This document shows positions 50,001 to 61,373 of a DNA stretch of 64,000 bases, piece by piece. The DNA is from Epichloe hybrida. Lineage: Eukaryota; Ascomycota; Sordariomycetes; Hypocreales; Clavicipitaceae. Under the pieces are notes generated by a model, which was given only the letters and a program-made list of their open reading frames with translations, made no database searches and was not told the origin of the DNA. The position numbers were made by a program, and so were the translations under genes. The stretch spans positions 310,001 through 374,000 of the forward strand of contig JAFEKR010000013.1 in NCBI GenBank assembly GCA_019022495.1, given 5' to 3'. Numbering within the stretch: position 1 is the first letter of the stretch; every line of letters begins with the position of its first letter.

Positions 50001-50406
50001 TTGTCTTCCCGGCCCTGCTGTCGGTGGTGCCATTCTTGGCCTCATCGTCAGTCGTCCGTAGACTTCCCACCAGTATATTCTCGTTTGTAACGCCTTGGTA
50101 GTAGTCATGTTCATTGTCGATGTCTCGCCCGTCCGACTCCCCAAGCATCTCTCGCACCTCGACGCAACTGCGAGGGAAAATGCCGCTAAACACGCGAGCT
50201 TCCAGCGTTTGGCCCTTGACTGAGGTCAGGCCGGCGAGCAAGCTCGGCGGAGCGACCAGGTACCCGCGCAGCCAGCGTCCATCTGGCGTCTCCTCGATAA
50301 TGTAGAGCTCATCGCCTATTTCGAGAGGGAGGTCGGCCGGGCTTTCGGCAGTGAAGGAATATGTCGCAACAGCAAAGGCGATGCGGGGGAGAGGTTGCCA
50401 GGGCAT
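44077..50406 (-). CDS. DOCK-family Rho/Rac guanine nucleotide exchange factor
   Basis: Activates Rac/Cdc42-type GTPases to control polarity and actin. Exon 1 (50406-44850) and exon 2 (44732-44077) flank a 117-nt intron (GTAAGT donor, CATAG acceptor); the product is about 2,070 residues. The N-terminal SH3 domain is FAVATYSFTAESPADLPLE. A DHR-1/C2 lipid-binding domain follows (SDIYLTLNSASL; ENCIYEASNKEPATTFKSSA). A long helical ARM region leads to DHR-2 (ALRLHADLYDW; YFDMIKQFEEGESWSNAL; ALVDHAMMLKRVL). A pure E/D tract interrupts the last DHR-2 lobe. The C-terminal exon is serine-rich and basic (PPPPTPRG, SLDRSISLDRSMSLD), a DOCK1-like tail. The start is set at MPWQPLPRIA; a longer in-frame start lies at 50448. 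Confidence 0.94.
45000..45062 (-). repeat. GAA/GAC codon run encoding an acidic tract in the DOCK protein
   Basis: About 20 consecutive Glu and Asp codons form a trinucleotide-type repeat inside the DHR-2 domain. Copy number can vary without frameshift. Confidence 0.9.
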
Positions 50407-52487
50407 TGAAGACTGGGTGTCGACGCTCTCTCCTGCGCGATGAGGCAACTCGGGAGCTGACTACTCGGAAAGCTTCGAAGCTCTGGAGGCGAATGCTGGT
50501 GCTAGCGAGAGAGATTTTTGGGTTGTTCAGCTCACGCAGCCGGGGTCAGGCTTATACCAGGTGCGCGCTCGCAAGCTCAGGGGCAGAGCACACAAAGCAT
50601 CAACAAGTCCACGATGGGAGAGCTGCTTGCCCCAGACATTGATTAGATTCCCAGCACACGACTTGAATATGATGAGGAACCCAAGACAATGATGGAGACG
50701 ATCTTACCGACAAGGTGGGAGGGAAACTTTGCTCATGGGCTTGGGCGGACAAGCGAAAACCTGAAGAGGTTTATGTAAAGTGCTGCTTAGCAGGGTTCTT
50801 GGTCGATTTGCCCAGGTCCCGCGGGACATGCACGTCCAATTTTATCAGTTCATCTACTCTCGTAAGTGCATGCAATTCTAATCCGGTTTGTCTCGGTTTG
50901 TCGGGCGAAAGGGAAGAGGCTAAATGGCAATTAATGCAGGTAAAAACATGAGCGAATTAGAAGACACAGACACAGGCAAACGGTGAACTTTTTTTTTTTT
51001 TTCCTGGTTCGCGGCAACGGGGGTGCAGGGCGCGAAAATGTGAAATGGCGAGGACCCCCAAAAAGCAAACACCACGCAGTTGGTCGTCTCGTCCAGAAAA
51101 GGGCTGGGAAGAGTCGCAATTGGACCGAACTCCGCTTTTTTTCGTCTAACGAATTTACGCCCCCAATACATGATACTCCGGTCCTGTGGTCTGTTGCTTC
51201 GCGAAAGATGGACCTGATATTTCCAGTTGTGACTTAGCGCTAACGTGCACGGCCCGCCAGGCGGCCTGTAGTGGGTAGTGGGGGCCCCTACAATTACATG
51301 TGTACATGTACACTTGTCATTGTACGGAGTACATGCATACATAGAGAACCGCAGGGGCGTGTCGAGGCCTGACATGTTTTGTCACGAGACGCAACAAAAA
51401 GGGGCGCCTACCAGCTACGGAGTAGCAATGAGCGATGGTTTTATTACAGTAGTCCGTGATCCGTAATAAAAAAGGCCAGCAGGGTCTCGCGTTGGTCCGA
51501 ACAGGGTTGCAGCGCCCCCTGGCTGCATGCTGCGCTCAGGCCGTCAACTCCATGCTGCAGCCTCCCGACTCTGCCGTTAAAATATAGCTACCCTGCAGAG
51601 TCTGAATATTGGACTTTGTTATTGAAGGCGAATATAAATACGATCCTGCGCTACGTTTCCTCCACGCCACCCGAGGTTCGGCGCAAAGCCGTTACAGCAG
51701 TGTAACAGTGGACCGTCAGCGATAAAAATAAAAGTGGCTTGCATCAACCACCTACGGATTACACTGTCACTGTACACACACAGGTACGTACACAGGCAGC
51801 GAGCACGTCGGCGAAGGCAATGTCATTATGAAAAAGTGGTTGCTCAGATCCCCACAGATGTTGTGTGCCCGGCACCTACGGATACGTTCACGTCACGGCA
51901 TGCGGCATGTGGCTTGCTCCTGCCCATTGCATCCATCGAAATGACCGGTGTGCTGTGCCACATCATCCGCGGAAGGCGGGAGGCGGTAAGCGCAGCAGCT
52001 CACGTCGACGAACCAGATGCACAAAATGGTAAAATAAGCTCCGAAAGATGATAGATTGCAGGCCTCTCATTGCTGTTGGATGTTGCACAAGACTCTTTGC
52101 CTTTGTTTCGCCCAAGCACAATGACCTCATCCTTTCGCCAGCGTCGACCCGTGCAGATATGTAGATATTACTACCAGGCTCACGTTCGTAGAAGGTTCGG
52201 AGTTGACAGACCGACAGACTGATTGACAAACGATCGCCAAACAACGTCACAACAGGCAGCAGCCCCTCCCACCAACAGAAGCCCTGCATTTTTGGGACTA
52301 CTTTTTTTTTTTTGCCTCTGGGCATCACATTTAATTTTACACAAACATTGGATGCCTTTTGCCCCGAGTTGCATCTTTGTTTCCTCGTCTTCTTTTGTCA
52401 CCCGAGTTCCAATTCTCGCATCCTTCTGTGACCAACTTATTCAGCCTGAACAGACCCGAGTCACTCATTCCGCCCCACCGTGTTAGC
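50407..52487. promoter_or_regulatory. 2-kb divergent region between DOCK and the GNAT gene
   Basis: No gene is supported. TACGGANTA-type motifs occur at 51323, 51416 and 51753, and TGTACATGTAC words near 51300. Numerous short frames have no conserved features. The last part before 52488 is T/C-rich, as expected for a fungal leader. Confidence 0.45.
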
Positions 52488-53306
52488 ATGGGCACGCCGT
52501 TCATATCCCTCCTCGAACCTAGCAAGCTCGAAGGATTCGAGCGAGGAGAACCCCATGATGAACAGCCACAGACGATCCCGAAAGTCTTCTTGGATGCCAT
52601 GGAAGTGCGCGAGAATGTCTTTGTCAAGGAGCAAAATGTTCCGCTGGAGAATGAGCATGATGCCGATGACGCCCGTTCATGTCACTGGGTGGTATATGCA
52701 AGCGTGAATAAGACAAAAGAGACCGAAGTCCGCGACGATGACGGCAATGTGATCCAGCCACGGAAAAGTTCTACACGAACCACGCCCATAGGAACTATCC
52801 GTTTAATACCCTTTCCTCATGCGCCTCATCCAAAAGTCGGGGGCACATACTGGAATGGTCGACTGTCAAATGATAAGGAGGCTGCTCGCTCACCCGACAT
52901 TACGTCAACAGCCGCGACTATAGGCGTGGACCGGCCGACGACTTTCCACGACGGAAAGGAACCATACGTGAAATTGGGACGGCTAGCAGTGGTGAAGGAG
53001 TATCGAGGGAATGGCTTGTCGGGGCTCCTGGTGCAAACGCTGCTGTCGTGGCTCAAGTCCAACCCGTCCTTCTTTGACCCAAGCATCACGGAACTAGGTC
53101 TCGAGCATATGGGTGCATCGAACGAGACAGACATACCGAAGTGGGGTGGTCTTGTGTGTGTTCACGCCCAAGAGCAGGTAGTTGGTGCATGGGAGAAATG
53201 GGGGTTCATCGTCGACCGGGAAATGGGCACGTGGTGGGAGGAGGGAATACCACACGTTGGCATGTTCAAACGAGTCGAAATCAGCCCGAAGGAAGTCCGC
53301 ATCTAG
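52488..53306 (+). CDS. GNAT-family N-acetyltransferase
   Basis: Acetyl-CoA-dependent N-acetyltransferase of unknown substrate. A single exon from the ATG at 52488 (MGTPFISLLEPSKLEGF) gives 272 residues. An in-frame ATG 129 nt upstream is rejected because that sequence looks like leader. MEVRENVFVKEQNVP is the conserved early helix, GTIRLIPFP is a central strand, and the acetyl-CoA motif A is LGRLAVVKEYRGNGLSGLL with RGNG as the pyrophosphate loop. WEKWGFIVDREMGTWWEEGI matches the C-terminal strand of the fold. A fungal-type insertion sits at about residues 105-145. Substrate cannot be inferred. Confidence 0.92.
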   Translation: MGTPFISLLEPSKLEGFERGEPHDEQPQTIPKVFLDAMEVRENVFVKEQNVPLENEHDADDARSCHWVVYASVNKTKETEVRDDDGNVIQPRKSSTRTTPIGTIRLIPFPHAPHPKVGGTYWNGRLSNDKEAARSPDITSTAATIGVDRPTTFHDGKEPYVKLGRLAVVKEYRGNGLSGLLVQTLLSWLKSNPSFFDPSITELGLEHMGASNETDIPKWGGLVCVHAQEQVVGAWEKWGFIVDREMGTWWEEGIPHVGMFKRVEISPKEVRI

Positions 53307-53758
53307 GGGTACCCGGGCTCCAACTCACGTTCACGATGATCGAAATGACGACTTATGATGACCTGCAGATATATCACTTAGATAGACGGCAATGTTTTTT
53401 TTTTTTTTTTTTTTTTTTGTTCTGGTCTGTATACATGCAGGCAGGACCTGACGAGAGCTGCCTGCCCTTTGGTGGGCCCCCCATGACGTTTTCTGATTAG
53501 GAACAAGTTAGAATTATGCTTCCCAAATGGCACGTGTTGATTTTTACAGATGCTAAAAGGCGTTAATTCATTGCTGCTCTTATTGGAGCCAACTTTTTAT
53601 TGAGACTCTAGAGCCATTTGTGACAAATCCATAGCCATAACGTCCCAATACCTGAACGCACAAATGCAATTCTGAAAGATGCCAGAACCACGCCGAAGCG
53701 CTTCGCAAACCTCCCTTTATCCGACCAAAATGATGTCCCCCGTAAATAAACAAAGCAT
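53307..53758. other. Convergent 3' flanks of GNAT and RPS5
   Basis: About 450 bp with a T run of 24 nt at 53395-53418. No gene was seen. Confidence 0.5.
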
Positions 53759-54724
53759 TTATCGGTTGCTCTTGGCCACACGCTCCAACTCGTCCTTCTT
53801 CTTGATAGCATAAGAGTTGCTGCTGCCCTTGGCGGCGTTGATCAGCTCCTCGGCAAGGCACTCAGCAATCGACTTGACGTTGCGGAAAGCGGCCTCGCGG
53901 GCACCAGTGGTGAGCAGGGCGATGGCCTGGTTGACACGGCGGAGGGGAGAGACATCGACGGCTTGTCGTCGGACGGTACCGGCGGACCCGATTCGGGTAG
54001 AGTCCTCACGGGGACCGCAGTTGACGATGGCGTCAACGGCGACCTGGATGGGGTTCTGGTCGGTCATCAGGTGGATCTGCAGGATTCACGAGTCAGATTG
54101 CTATGGTCTAAACTTGGTTGTGCAAATATCGGATCCGAATAGAGGGGAGAAGAGGGGAATCTATAATCGCGAATAACAGCCACCTCCTCCCTTCCTGAGC
54201 TCCCCTCGACTCAGGAGAAGGGAAAATGTGGGAGTAGTCAAAACGTACGATCTCGAAAGCGTGGGCGACAATGCGGACAGCCATCAGCTTCTTTCCGTTG
54301 TTGCGGCCGTGCATCATGAGGGAGTTGGTCAATCGCTCAATGATGGGGCAATTGGCCTTGCGAAATCGCTTGACGGCATATCGGCCAGCAGAGTGGGTGA
54401 CATAGACGGGGTTTCGCAGAGAAATGTAGTCACTATTTGAGTTGGAAATAAAGACAGCCGATCAGTATAAAAGTTTCATACTCGGTCGAAACGCGGTTTA
54501 CTCCAACTTCTTCCAACTCTGTCGGGATTATTTTCCTTCTTTCGCGGGGGAGGATTGGATTTAAATTTCTTCTTTCGCACGTACGTCAGAGAGATGTCGC
54601 GAACCTCGACATCGTAGTCCCACTTGTTGAACAACTTGATGTTGCCGACCTCCTTGACGACATCCTTGGGAAGGACGTCGGAGACGACGTTGTTCTCGAC
54701 CTCGATATCGCCACCGTCAGACAT
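53759..54724 (-). CDS. RPS5: 40S ribosomal protein S5 (uS7)
   Basis: uS7 sits in the head of the 40S subunit near the mRNA exit channel and the E-site tRNA. Exons 54724-54585, 54432-54249 and 54076-53759 (introns 152 and 172 nt, both GTACGT donors) encode 213 residues, the normal length. Key blocks: [58 protein letters not shown], and the C-terminus [16 protein letters not shown]. The N-terminal 30 residues are the variable acidic extension ([13 protein letters not shown]). The gene is divergent from RPS25. Confidence 0.98.
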
Positions 54725-55142
54725 TCTGGCTGTTGCAGTCGAAGTATATCCGGTCTCTGGCAGGCAGGCGGGCGGACTGCGGGTTAGTAGTGCAGAATGT
54801 CGGGATGGTATTCTTTTGAGAGGATTTGGGATGATGGGCTCGCGCAGGGCTCGGCTAGAGAGAGAGAGAGTACGGAGTAGGGCTGGGGAAATTTTTGGCC
54901 GTGGTGGGTGGGTCTGGCGAATCAGACATCGCGAAATGTTCGGTAGCACCCCTCCCACACGCCTTGTGTTAGGGCAAGCCTGCCCTGGGCGAAACGTCAA
55001 ATGCAGCGCAATGAGTGGCCAGCCCAACGCCCGCCCGGCCCTCCTTGGGAACTTCATGTGGGAAACAATGTCTTCGGCCTCAGCTTGGTGAAAAATCCCC
55101 GTTCCTCCACACTCCCGTCAACGACAAGCACATCAGAACAAA
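54725..55142. promoter_or_regulatory. 418-bp bidirectional promoter between RPS5 and RPS25
   Basis: The two ribosomal-protein start codons face away from each other across 418 bp, which fits co-regulation. A GA run, AGAGAGAGAGAG, is followed directly by TACGGAGTA at 54871-54879. No other promoter element was recognised with confidence. Confidence 0.65.
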
Positions 55143-55670
55143 ATGGTACGCCGAACACCACTCATTTCCTTCACAAGGCGCTCAAAGTCTCCGCGACGAG
55201 ACGAGAATGCCGGAAAAAAAAAGACGGGACCGAGGATGGACAGAACAAAATGAATGATCGATGATTATACTAACGCTGGACTCTTTTTTTTTTGTTGTCG
55301 AATTGTATAGGCGCCTGCTGCTGGAGCTAAGAAGCAAAAGAAGAAGTGGTCCAAGGGCAAGGTCAAGGAAAAGGCCCAGCACGCCGTCCTCCTCGACAAG
55401 GCCACCTCCGAGAAGCTCTACAAAGATGTCCAGTCCTACCGTCTGGTCACGGTCGCTGTTCTTGTCGACAGAATGAAGGTCAACGGCTCATTGGCTCGCC
55501 AGTGCATCAAGGACCTCGAGGAGAAGGGCCTCATCAAGCCCGTCGTCAATCACAGCAAGATGAAGATCTACAGTACGCTACGCACCGACTCGATCTGAGA
55601 AGATTCTCAACCCGATTCTTCTGCTAACATGGTATTCTTTCTTCTAGCCCGCGCCGTTGGCAGTTCCTAA
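55143..55670 (+). CDS. RPS25: 40S ribosomal protein S25 (eS25)
   Basis: eS25 is in the 40S head and supports IRES-dependent and normal initiation. Exons 55143-55145 (only the ATG), 55311-55572 and 55648-55670 give 95 residues. The product reads MAPAAGAKKQKKKWSKGK, then DVQSYRLVTVAVLVDRMKVN and LEEKGLIKPVVNHSKMKIY, ending TRAVGSS. Intron 1 (165 nt) follows the start codon directly and has a TACTAAC branch site. Intron 2 (75 nt) has a GCTAAC branch. The start exon must be the lone ATG because the second exon has no conserved methionine. Confidence 0.97.
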
Positions 55671-57549
55671 ATCAGCCAAATGAAATAGAAGTTGTTTGTC
55701 TGGAGGATCGGTGTCTGAGTGGCCTGCACATCATAGCAGCAGCTACTAGAGTAGAAGCCCTTTTTTGCGTGGAAGACAAAAAAAGGCCTGGTTGGGACGA
55801 ATTTCCGGCATTACAGCATACCTAGGGACCGGAACTGTGCTTTAGCATATGGCAATGAAATGAAAAGATCGTTAAATTATATAGACTTGCGCGGTGAAAT
55901 GTATGGTGGGGAAGCCCAGTGTAGAAGACTAAACGGGCGACATATGATGCACGTAACATGATGCATGTTGTCATCACAACACGCAAATGTACGAGTGAAG
56001 TGATGTCTAACATGTCTACGGAGGAGCGTCCACCAACAGGAGAAGACGGCTTTCATTACGATCCATGGCTGGACCAAGGCAATATCCTGTACGATGGATC
56101 TCGGTTAGGCGCCTGTATCGGGTTGCATTTTGTACTTTCACGGATCATCTGTCTGACGTCTCAATCTACCGGGCCCCATCCGACAATGTCACGACTGGCA
56201 GAATGCGGAAACTGTGCCGAATATCCCCCCCGAAATTGAGATTTGTTCAGGCGTATGATGTCTCCAAGACTTAGCAAACGGATTCAATCCAACAGAAGCT
56301 GCTTCTCATCGATGGTTAGAGAGTCTACGAGCATGTGAGTGACGTATTCCACGAGAGACGAGACTGCATCAGATGGAAGCGTGATCGCTCAGATGGCGAA
56401 TCAACCACCACGGATTGGATTCCACAACGTGCTCCCAATTGCGATGGCATCTGCTTCAAGCTGCAGGACTACAACTATTTCGGTAGAGCCGAGAGGGTAG
56501 AGCCGATAGGCCGTTTCGGCAACCAATCGATCACAAATTTGGTCTGGGACATGTTTGTATCATGCGCCACGCCGTAATGACTTCGAGCCCGGGCGCTTCT
56601 GCAGGCGCCATTCTCTCTTGATTAACCTGTATGTTCCTTTTCAATTTGGCAAGGCTTGAAGTACGATTTACTTGTTCGGTCAAAGCGGACAGGGCCATGC
56701 AAGGTGGCGGATGGTACTCCGTACTTCGTCCGTATCAGCCAACAAGTGCAGAACGAAGGAAGAAAAAATATCTTCTTTCAGCTTGGTCTCGCCTCCCTAG
56801 GGCCCAGTGGGTATTGACATGGGACAGGAATCTATCACAGTTGGAGGTTGCGAGGCCATTGCCATCCTTCTAGATGATGGAGAGGCACGCTGAGTAGGGT
56901 GCACACGGTGATGGTTCAAGACGCAAGCGAAAGCCATGGGCGAAGAATGGCTGATGTGGATGGATGGATGGATGGATGGATGGAGTAACAGACTACGGGG
57001 AAATGTGAAATGGGAAATGATAGAAGAAAATATTCAAAATCCCCTTTACCGAGGAGGCCCTTATTATAGGCGGCTGCTTCAAGTGAGAGAGAAAACCTCG
57101 GGGTGAACCGGTAATAACTCAGCTGGGGCCCCATCATCCTCCGAGAGATCCCAAGAAAACTCCCCCCTTCGGGTGAGTCCCTTCGGGCCTGAGGCTGCCA
57201 AGACCGCGCCGCGAGCTGTTGCCGTGGAAAACACAGATATTGTCCACGCTGATAGGCGAGGGTACCTTGAGAGGCATGCGAAAGGTGCTTGCCAGCAGGG
57301 TACTCTTTCTTGGGTACCTGAGGATACAACCATTGCTCTAGCGCCGCCCGGGTAGATTCGCTCAAAAGCCAGTCCCCGTCATGGCTCCGACGCAGCATTT
57401 TTTCCTCTCCCCCCCAAACCCGTCCACCAAGCCGGCGCAGAATTTATTTCGCTCGACCGCCCGTACACCTTTCTTCCCCTTTCCCTTCCCTTTCCATCCA
57501 TCTCCCCTCAATCCTTTGTCTTGTTTTCGGATAAAGAACAATCATCAAA
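55671..57549. promoter_or_regulatory. 1.9-kb region between RPS25 and the ADP/ATP carrier
   Basis: No gene is supported. A (GGAT)n run is at 56957-56984 and a TACTCCGTA motif at 56715-56723. The last 150 bases before 57550 are C/T-rich, the probable core promoter of the carrier. Short frames at 55958-56239 and 56335-56577 have no recognised features. Confidence 0.45.
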
Positions 57550-59067
57550 ATGTCTGGTGAAGCTCCTCAGAAGGTCTTGGGCATGCCGGTAAGTTGCTTT
57601 GCTTCCATACCCCCTCCTGTTGCTTGCCTGAGTTTCCCGTGAGATGCCGCGTTCGCGATAAGGGGTCACGATGAAGCGGGCTGGCTATGATGGACTTATC
57701 CAACGCCAATGGCTTCGTTGCATGATTGAAATCAATTGGAACCGCGTCCGACACCAACCACCTCAACCTGGAGCTCGCTGCTCCGATGCTTTTGGCCACG
57801 TAGCCAGACCGTCCAGATGCCTCCCTTTTTTGCTTCTCCAACGCGCGGTAATCCCGGGGAATCAAATAAGTTCTTGATTTTCTTCTCAAAGAAACATGTA
57901 TGCTAACGATATCATTTCTAGCCCTTCGTGGCCGACTTCTTGAGTACGTTTCCACATCGGATCTCCTATCGGGCTCACATAAGGCGCTGTCGATAGATAT
58001 AATTTTTTCTTCTCTCATTTACATATCGTCACGACGCTTCCCCCGTTTATCTAGGTGTAGCAAAAGTTTCAGAAAAACTGACATACTAACATTTCTTTAG
58101 TGGGTGGTGTCTCTGCCGCCGTCTCGAAGACCGCTGCTGCCCCCATTGAGCGTGTCAAGCTCTTGATCCAAAACCAGGATGAAATGATCAAGGCTGGCCG
58201 TCTGGACCGCCGCTTCGGTGGTATCGGTGACTGCTTCAAGCGCACCGTGGCTGACGAGGGTGTCATGTCCCTGTGGCGTGGTAACACTGCCAACGTCATC
58301 CGATACTTTCCCACCCAGGCCTTGAATTTTGCTTTCCGTGACAAGTTCAAGAAGATGTTCGGTTTCAAGAAGGAGCGTGATGGTTACGCCATGTGGATGG
58401 CCGGTAACCTGGCTTCGGGTGGTGTATGTCTTCCCTCTATTCAACATGGCTTAACATGATTATCGGTTTGCAGTGAGTGAGCTGACAACTTGTCTGTTTA
58501 CAGGCTGCTGGTGCCACTTCCATGTTGTTCGTCTACTCTCTGGATTACGCCCGTACCCGTCTTGCCAACGACGCCAAGTCAGCCAAGGGCTCTGGTGAAC
58601 GTCAGTTCAACGGTCTCGTCGACGTTTACCGCAAGACCCTCGCCTCTGACGGTATTGCCGGTCTGTACCGTGGTTTCATGCCCTCTGTCGCTGGTATCAT
58701 CGTCTACCGTGGTCTCTACTTCGGCATGTACGACTCCATCAAGCCCGTCCTCCTGGTCGGTAACATGGCCAACAACTTCCTTGCCTCTTTCGCTCTTGGC
58801 TGGTGCGTCACCACTGGTGCCGGTATTGCTGCCTATCCCCTTGACACCATCCGTCGTCGCATGATGATGACCTCTGGTGAGGCTGTCAAGTACAAGAACT
58901 CCTTCGATGCTGCCCGCCAGATCATTGCCAAGAACGGTGTCAAGTCTCTGTTCAACGGTGCTGGTGCCAACATTCTCCGTGGTGTTGCCGGTGCTGGTGT
59001 CCTGTCCATCTACGACCAGCTCCAGCTCATCCTCTTCGGAAAGGCCTTCAGCGGCGGCTCTGGTTAA
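57550..59067 (+). CDS. AAC: Mitochondrial ADP/ATP carrier
   Basis: Exchanges cytosolic ADP for matrix ATP across the inner mitochondrial membrane. Exons 57550-57588, 57922-57943, 58101-58423 and 58504-59067 encode 315 residues. The second exon is only 22 nt. Three tandem repeats carry PxD/ExxR motifs ([32 protein letters not shown]), and the RRRMMM signature is exclusive to ADP/ATP carriers. The N-terminus is short ([20 protein letters not shown]). Codon use is strongly biased, as expected for one of the most abundant mitochondrial proteins. The first intron (333 nt) is long for this genome. Confidence 0.98.
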
Positions 59068-59687
59068 ACGCTTTTCCTCATTTCTGTATAGACTTCTTCA
59101 CGAGGGAGACATGGAAGACTGGTGGGCGATTTGGTGGGCTTGATGCAATGTCCGCTAATGGATCCAAAAAAGGGGAAAGGACTGGCAGAGGGGGAAGTCG
59201 GGAACAAGAGATCAGACATCGTTCCTCGTGTGCTCCTATGCAAGAGATGCTTTTTGCGGGTTAGATTGGCATCGGCATGGCGTATTTTTCCTTCGGCACT
59301 GCCGGGGCTTTTCTAGGTCGCTGTAATTTATACACCAATGCAATTTCCCTTTGCTGTTACTGTACCAAACTTATTTGCTCTCACTTGCTGTCCACGGAAA
59401 TGAGTACATGTGCACAACTACGAATGATCTGGTGATGATCGCTGACATGGCAGAATGTTTGGGAAAAAAGATGGAAAAAAAAGCATTCCCATTCACCAGG
59501 TCAGGTGAGCTGGGGTCTCAATTTGATGACTAAGGAGCATCATCACCTTCACCTTCACGTCGCGACGCACCAAGCTTTCAACTCCGTGACGCGCAATCGA
59601 TGCAAGCGTTTCGAGAATCTTGGTTGAATCCCGAGAAAGCTGTGAGTCTTTCGTACGTGGTGCATGCTTGCGTGACGCTTCTTCACC
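59068..59687. other. Intergenic region between AAC and the CENP-X-type gene
   Basis: About 620 bp with no gene seen. It contains the AAC 3' end and the promoter of the gene at 59688. Confidence 0.5.
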
Positions 59688-60200
59688 ATGCCAGCTGGAA
59701 GACCATCAGGCCGTGGCCGCGGACGACCTCCAGGGACCAAGAACAGGCAGACCACAGAAACACCTTCAGCATCCGAGCAAAGCGATCCCTTCGAGTCAGA
59801 CGACAATGAAGATGAACAGCAGCAGCAGCAACAACAACGACAACACGGTCGTGCCGCTCGCGGAGGAGATACGGACGATGCACCGGCCCCGGAGAAGTCC
59901 ATCCCCAAGGACCTACTCACGCGAATACTGCACGAGTTTTTCACCAAGGACTCTACGAGGATATCGAGAGATGCGAACGCCGCCGTTGGAAAATATATGG
60001 ACATTTTCGTCAGAGAAGCCATTGCTCGGGCTGCTGTGGAGAAGAATGCTGGATTCCTGGAGGTGAGTTTTTGCTTTCTTGTCTGATTACAAGTCGAGGG
60101 AGGTGCAAGCTGGAAGCTGGAAGCCGGATGGTGCTGATGATGTCTGCGTTAGGTGGAGGACCTGGAGAAGGTTGCGCCACAACTACTGCTGGATTTGTAA
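59688..60200 (+). CDS. MHF2: CENP-X / MHF2 histone-fold protein
   Basis: MHF2 pairs with MHF1 (CENP-S) in a histone-fold tetramer that binds FANCM-type helicases at stalled forks and the CENP-T complex at kinetochores. Exons 59688-60062 and 60153-60200 (90-nt intron, GTGAGT donor) encode 140 residues. The N-terminal 75 residues are disordered: an AT-hook-like start (GRPSGRGRGRPPGTK), an acidic patch and a Q tract of seven. The histone fold follows: KDLLTRILHEFFTKDSTRIS, then NAAVGKYMDIFVREAIARAA. The diagnostic C-terminus is VEDLEKVAPQLLLDL. The terminal exon carries only those 15 residues. Confidence 0.93.
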
Positions 60201-61373
60201 CGAGTTGTGCGGGTCTTGGGGAGCATTGTCCCCATGGCGATGATGATGCAAATGGGATGCAAATGAGATCATGTTTCGAGGCGCGCATCGTGTGATGACA
60301 TGTCATGGGAGTCGGGCACTCTGTGGACAACCAAGTCGAGCACTGGTTTCTGGTTGCGACGGTTAAAGTACGAAGCCATGAAATTGATTAAATTCAATTT
60401 GTTATTTATTTTTTTCTCGTATCGGTGAGGTGGTGGCCGGGGCATTCATGATTCAGCACGGACTGTAGCCAACTGCATAATTCCGTGGAAGAAGCTAATA
60501 ATAGTCAAACAAGTTGTCGTGCGGGCGCGGTGCCGGCGGCGCACGGAGGGTTTTGAAACCGGCACCGTCTCGCATCGTGTCGGAGCCACGTGTCGTGCGG
60601 CGGATCCGACATCAGAGCAAGTCGGCCCCGTGTTCCCCGGCCTGGCTGGATGGCGATGCATTCATTCACTCCTTTGTTCGTTCGAGATAGTCAACGAATG
60701 ATGGATGATGGAATGAGAGAATAAAAAATGCACATGAAAAATCACAGTTCCAGATTGTCTTCCATGACGAATCAGCCTATTCGGCCATGGAAAAAATAAT
60801 AATGAAAAACCCCCCCCCCCCCCCCAACCCAGCGCAAATCCCCCAAACACATCTCAAACCCGCCGTCATCAAAGAAACCCATCGGGGGCTGTGGTTGTGC
60901 CCGATCATGGGACGAAGACGGTCTCCGTTTCCAACTTGACACAGCAGCGTAATGCCCTTCCATAAAGAAGATTCCCACACCCCCTTCTTCCGTGTCTTCC
61001 TAGCCTTTTCTTCTTCTTTTCCTTGGTCTTAATCACTTGTGTATTTTTTTCTTCGGCAAAAGAGGTCACATCGTTTTTCTCTCTTCTTCTCTTCCATTTT
61101 TGTTGTGAGAGATCTTTTCCATCTTGTCGTCGTCGTGTTCTCATTCGAAATCTTTCTTTATAAACACCATTCTCGGCGAACTCGTATTACTTGACGAACG
61201 AAAAAGACGAACGAGAATACTTTCGAAAAGAGGCTAGTCCTCGGGAACATTTTCATCTTTCCAGGTTTGAAAGAAACAACATACGACTTGATTTGCTCTC
61301 CGGAAAGAGCAATTAACAATCTCTACTTTATCAGAAACCTCAGGGGCAACACCCCTCCTCCCCCCCCCCAAAA
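60201..61373. promoter_or_regulatory. 1.2-kb upstream region of the cupredoxin-like gene
   Basis: No gene was seen. A C run lies at 60811-60825 and a T/C-rich leader at 60990-61150. The region right before 61374 is C-rich. Much of the last 350 bp is probably the 5' leader. Confidence 0.45.

Noticed and set aside
55958..56577. Two adjacent small open frames between RPS25 and the ADP/ATP carrier
   Set aside because: Short, not joinable by convincing splice sites and without recognisable motifs; probably chance.
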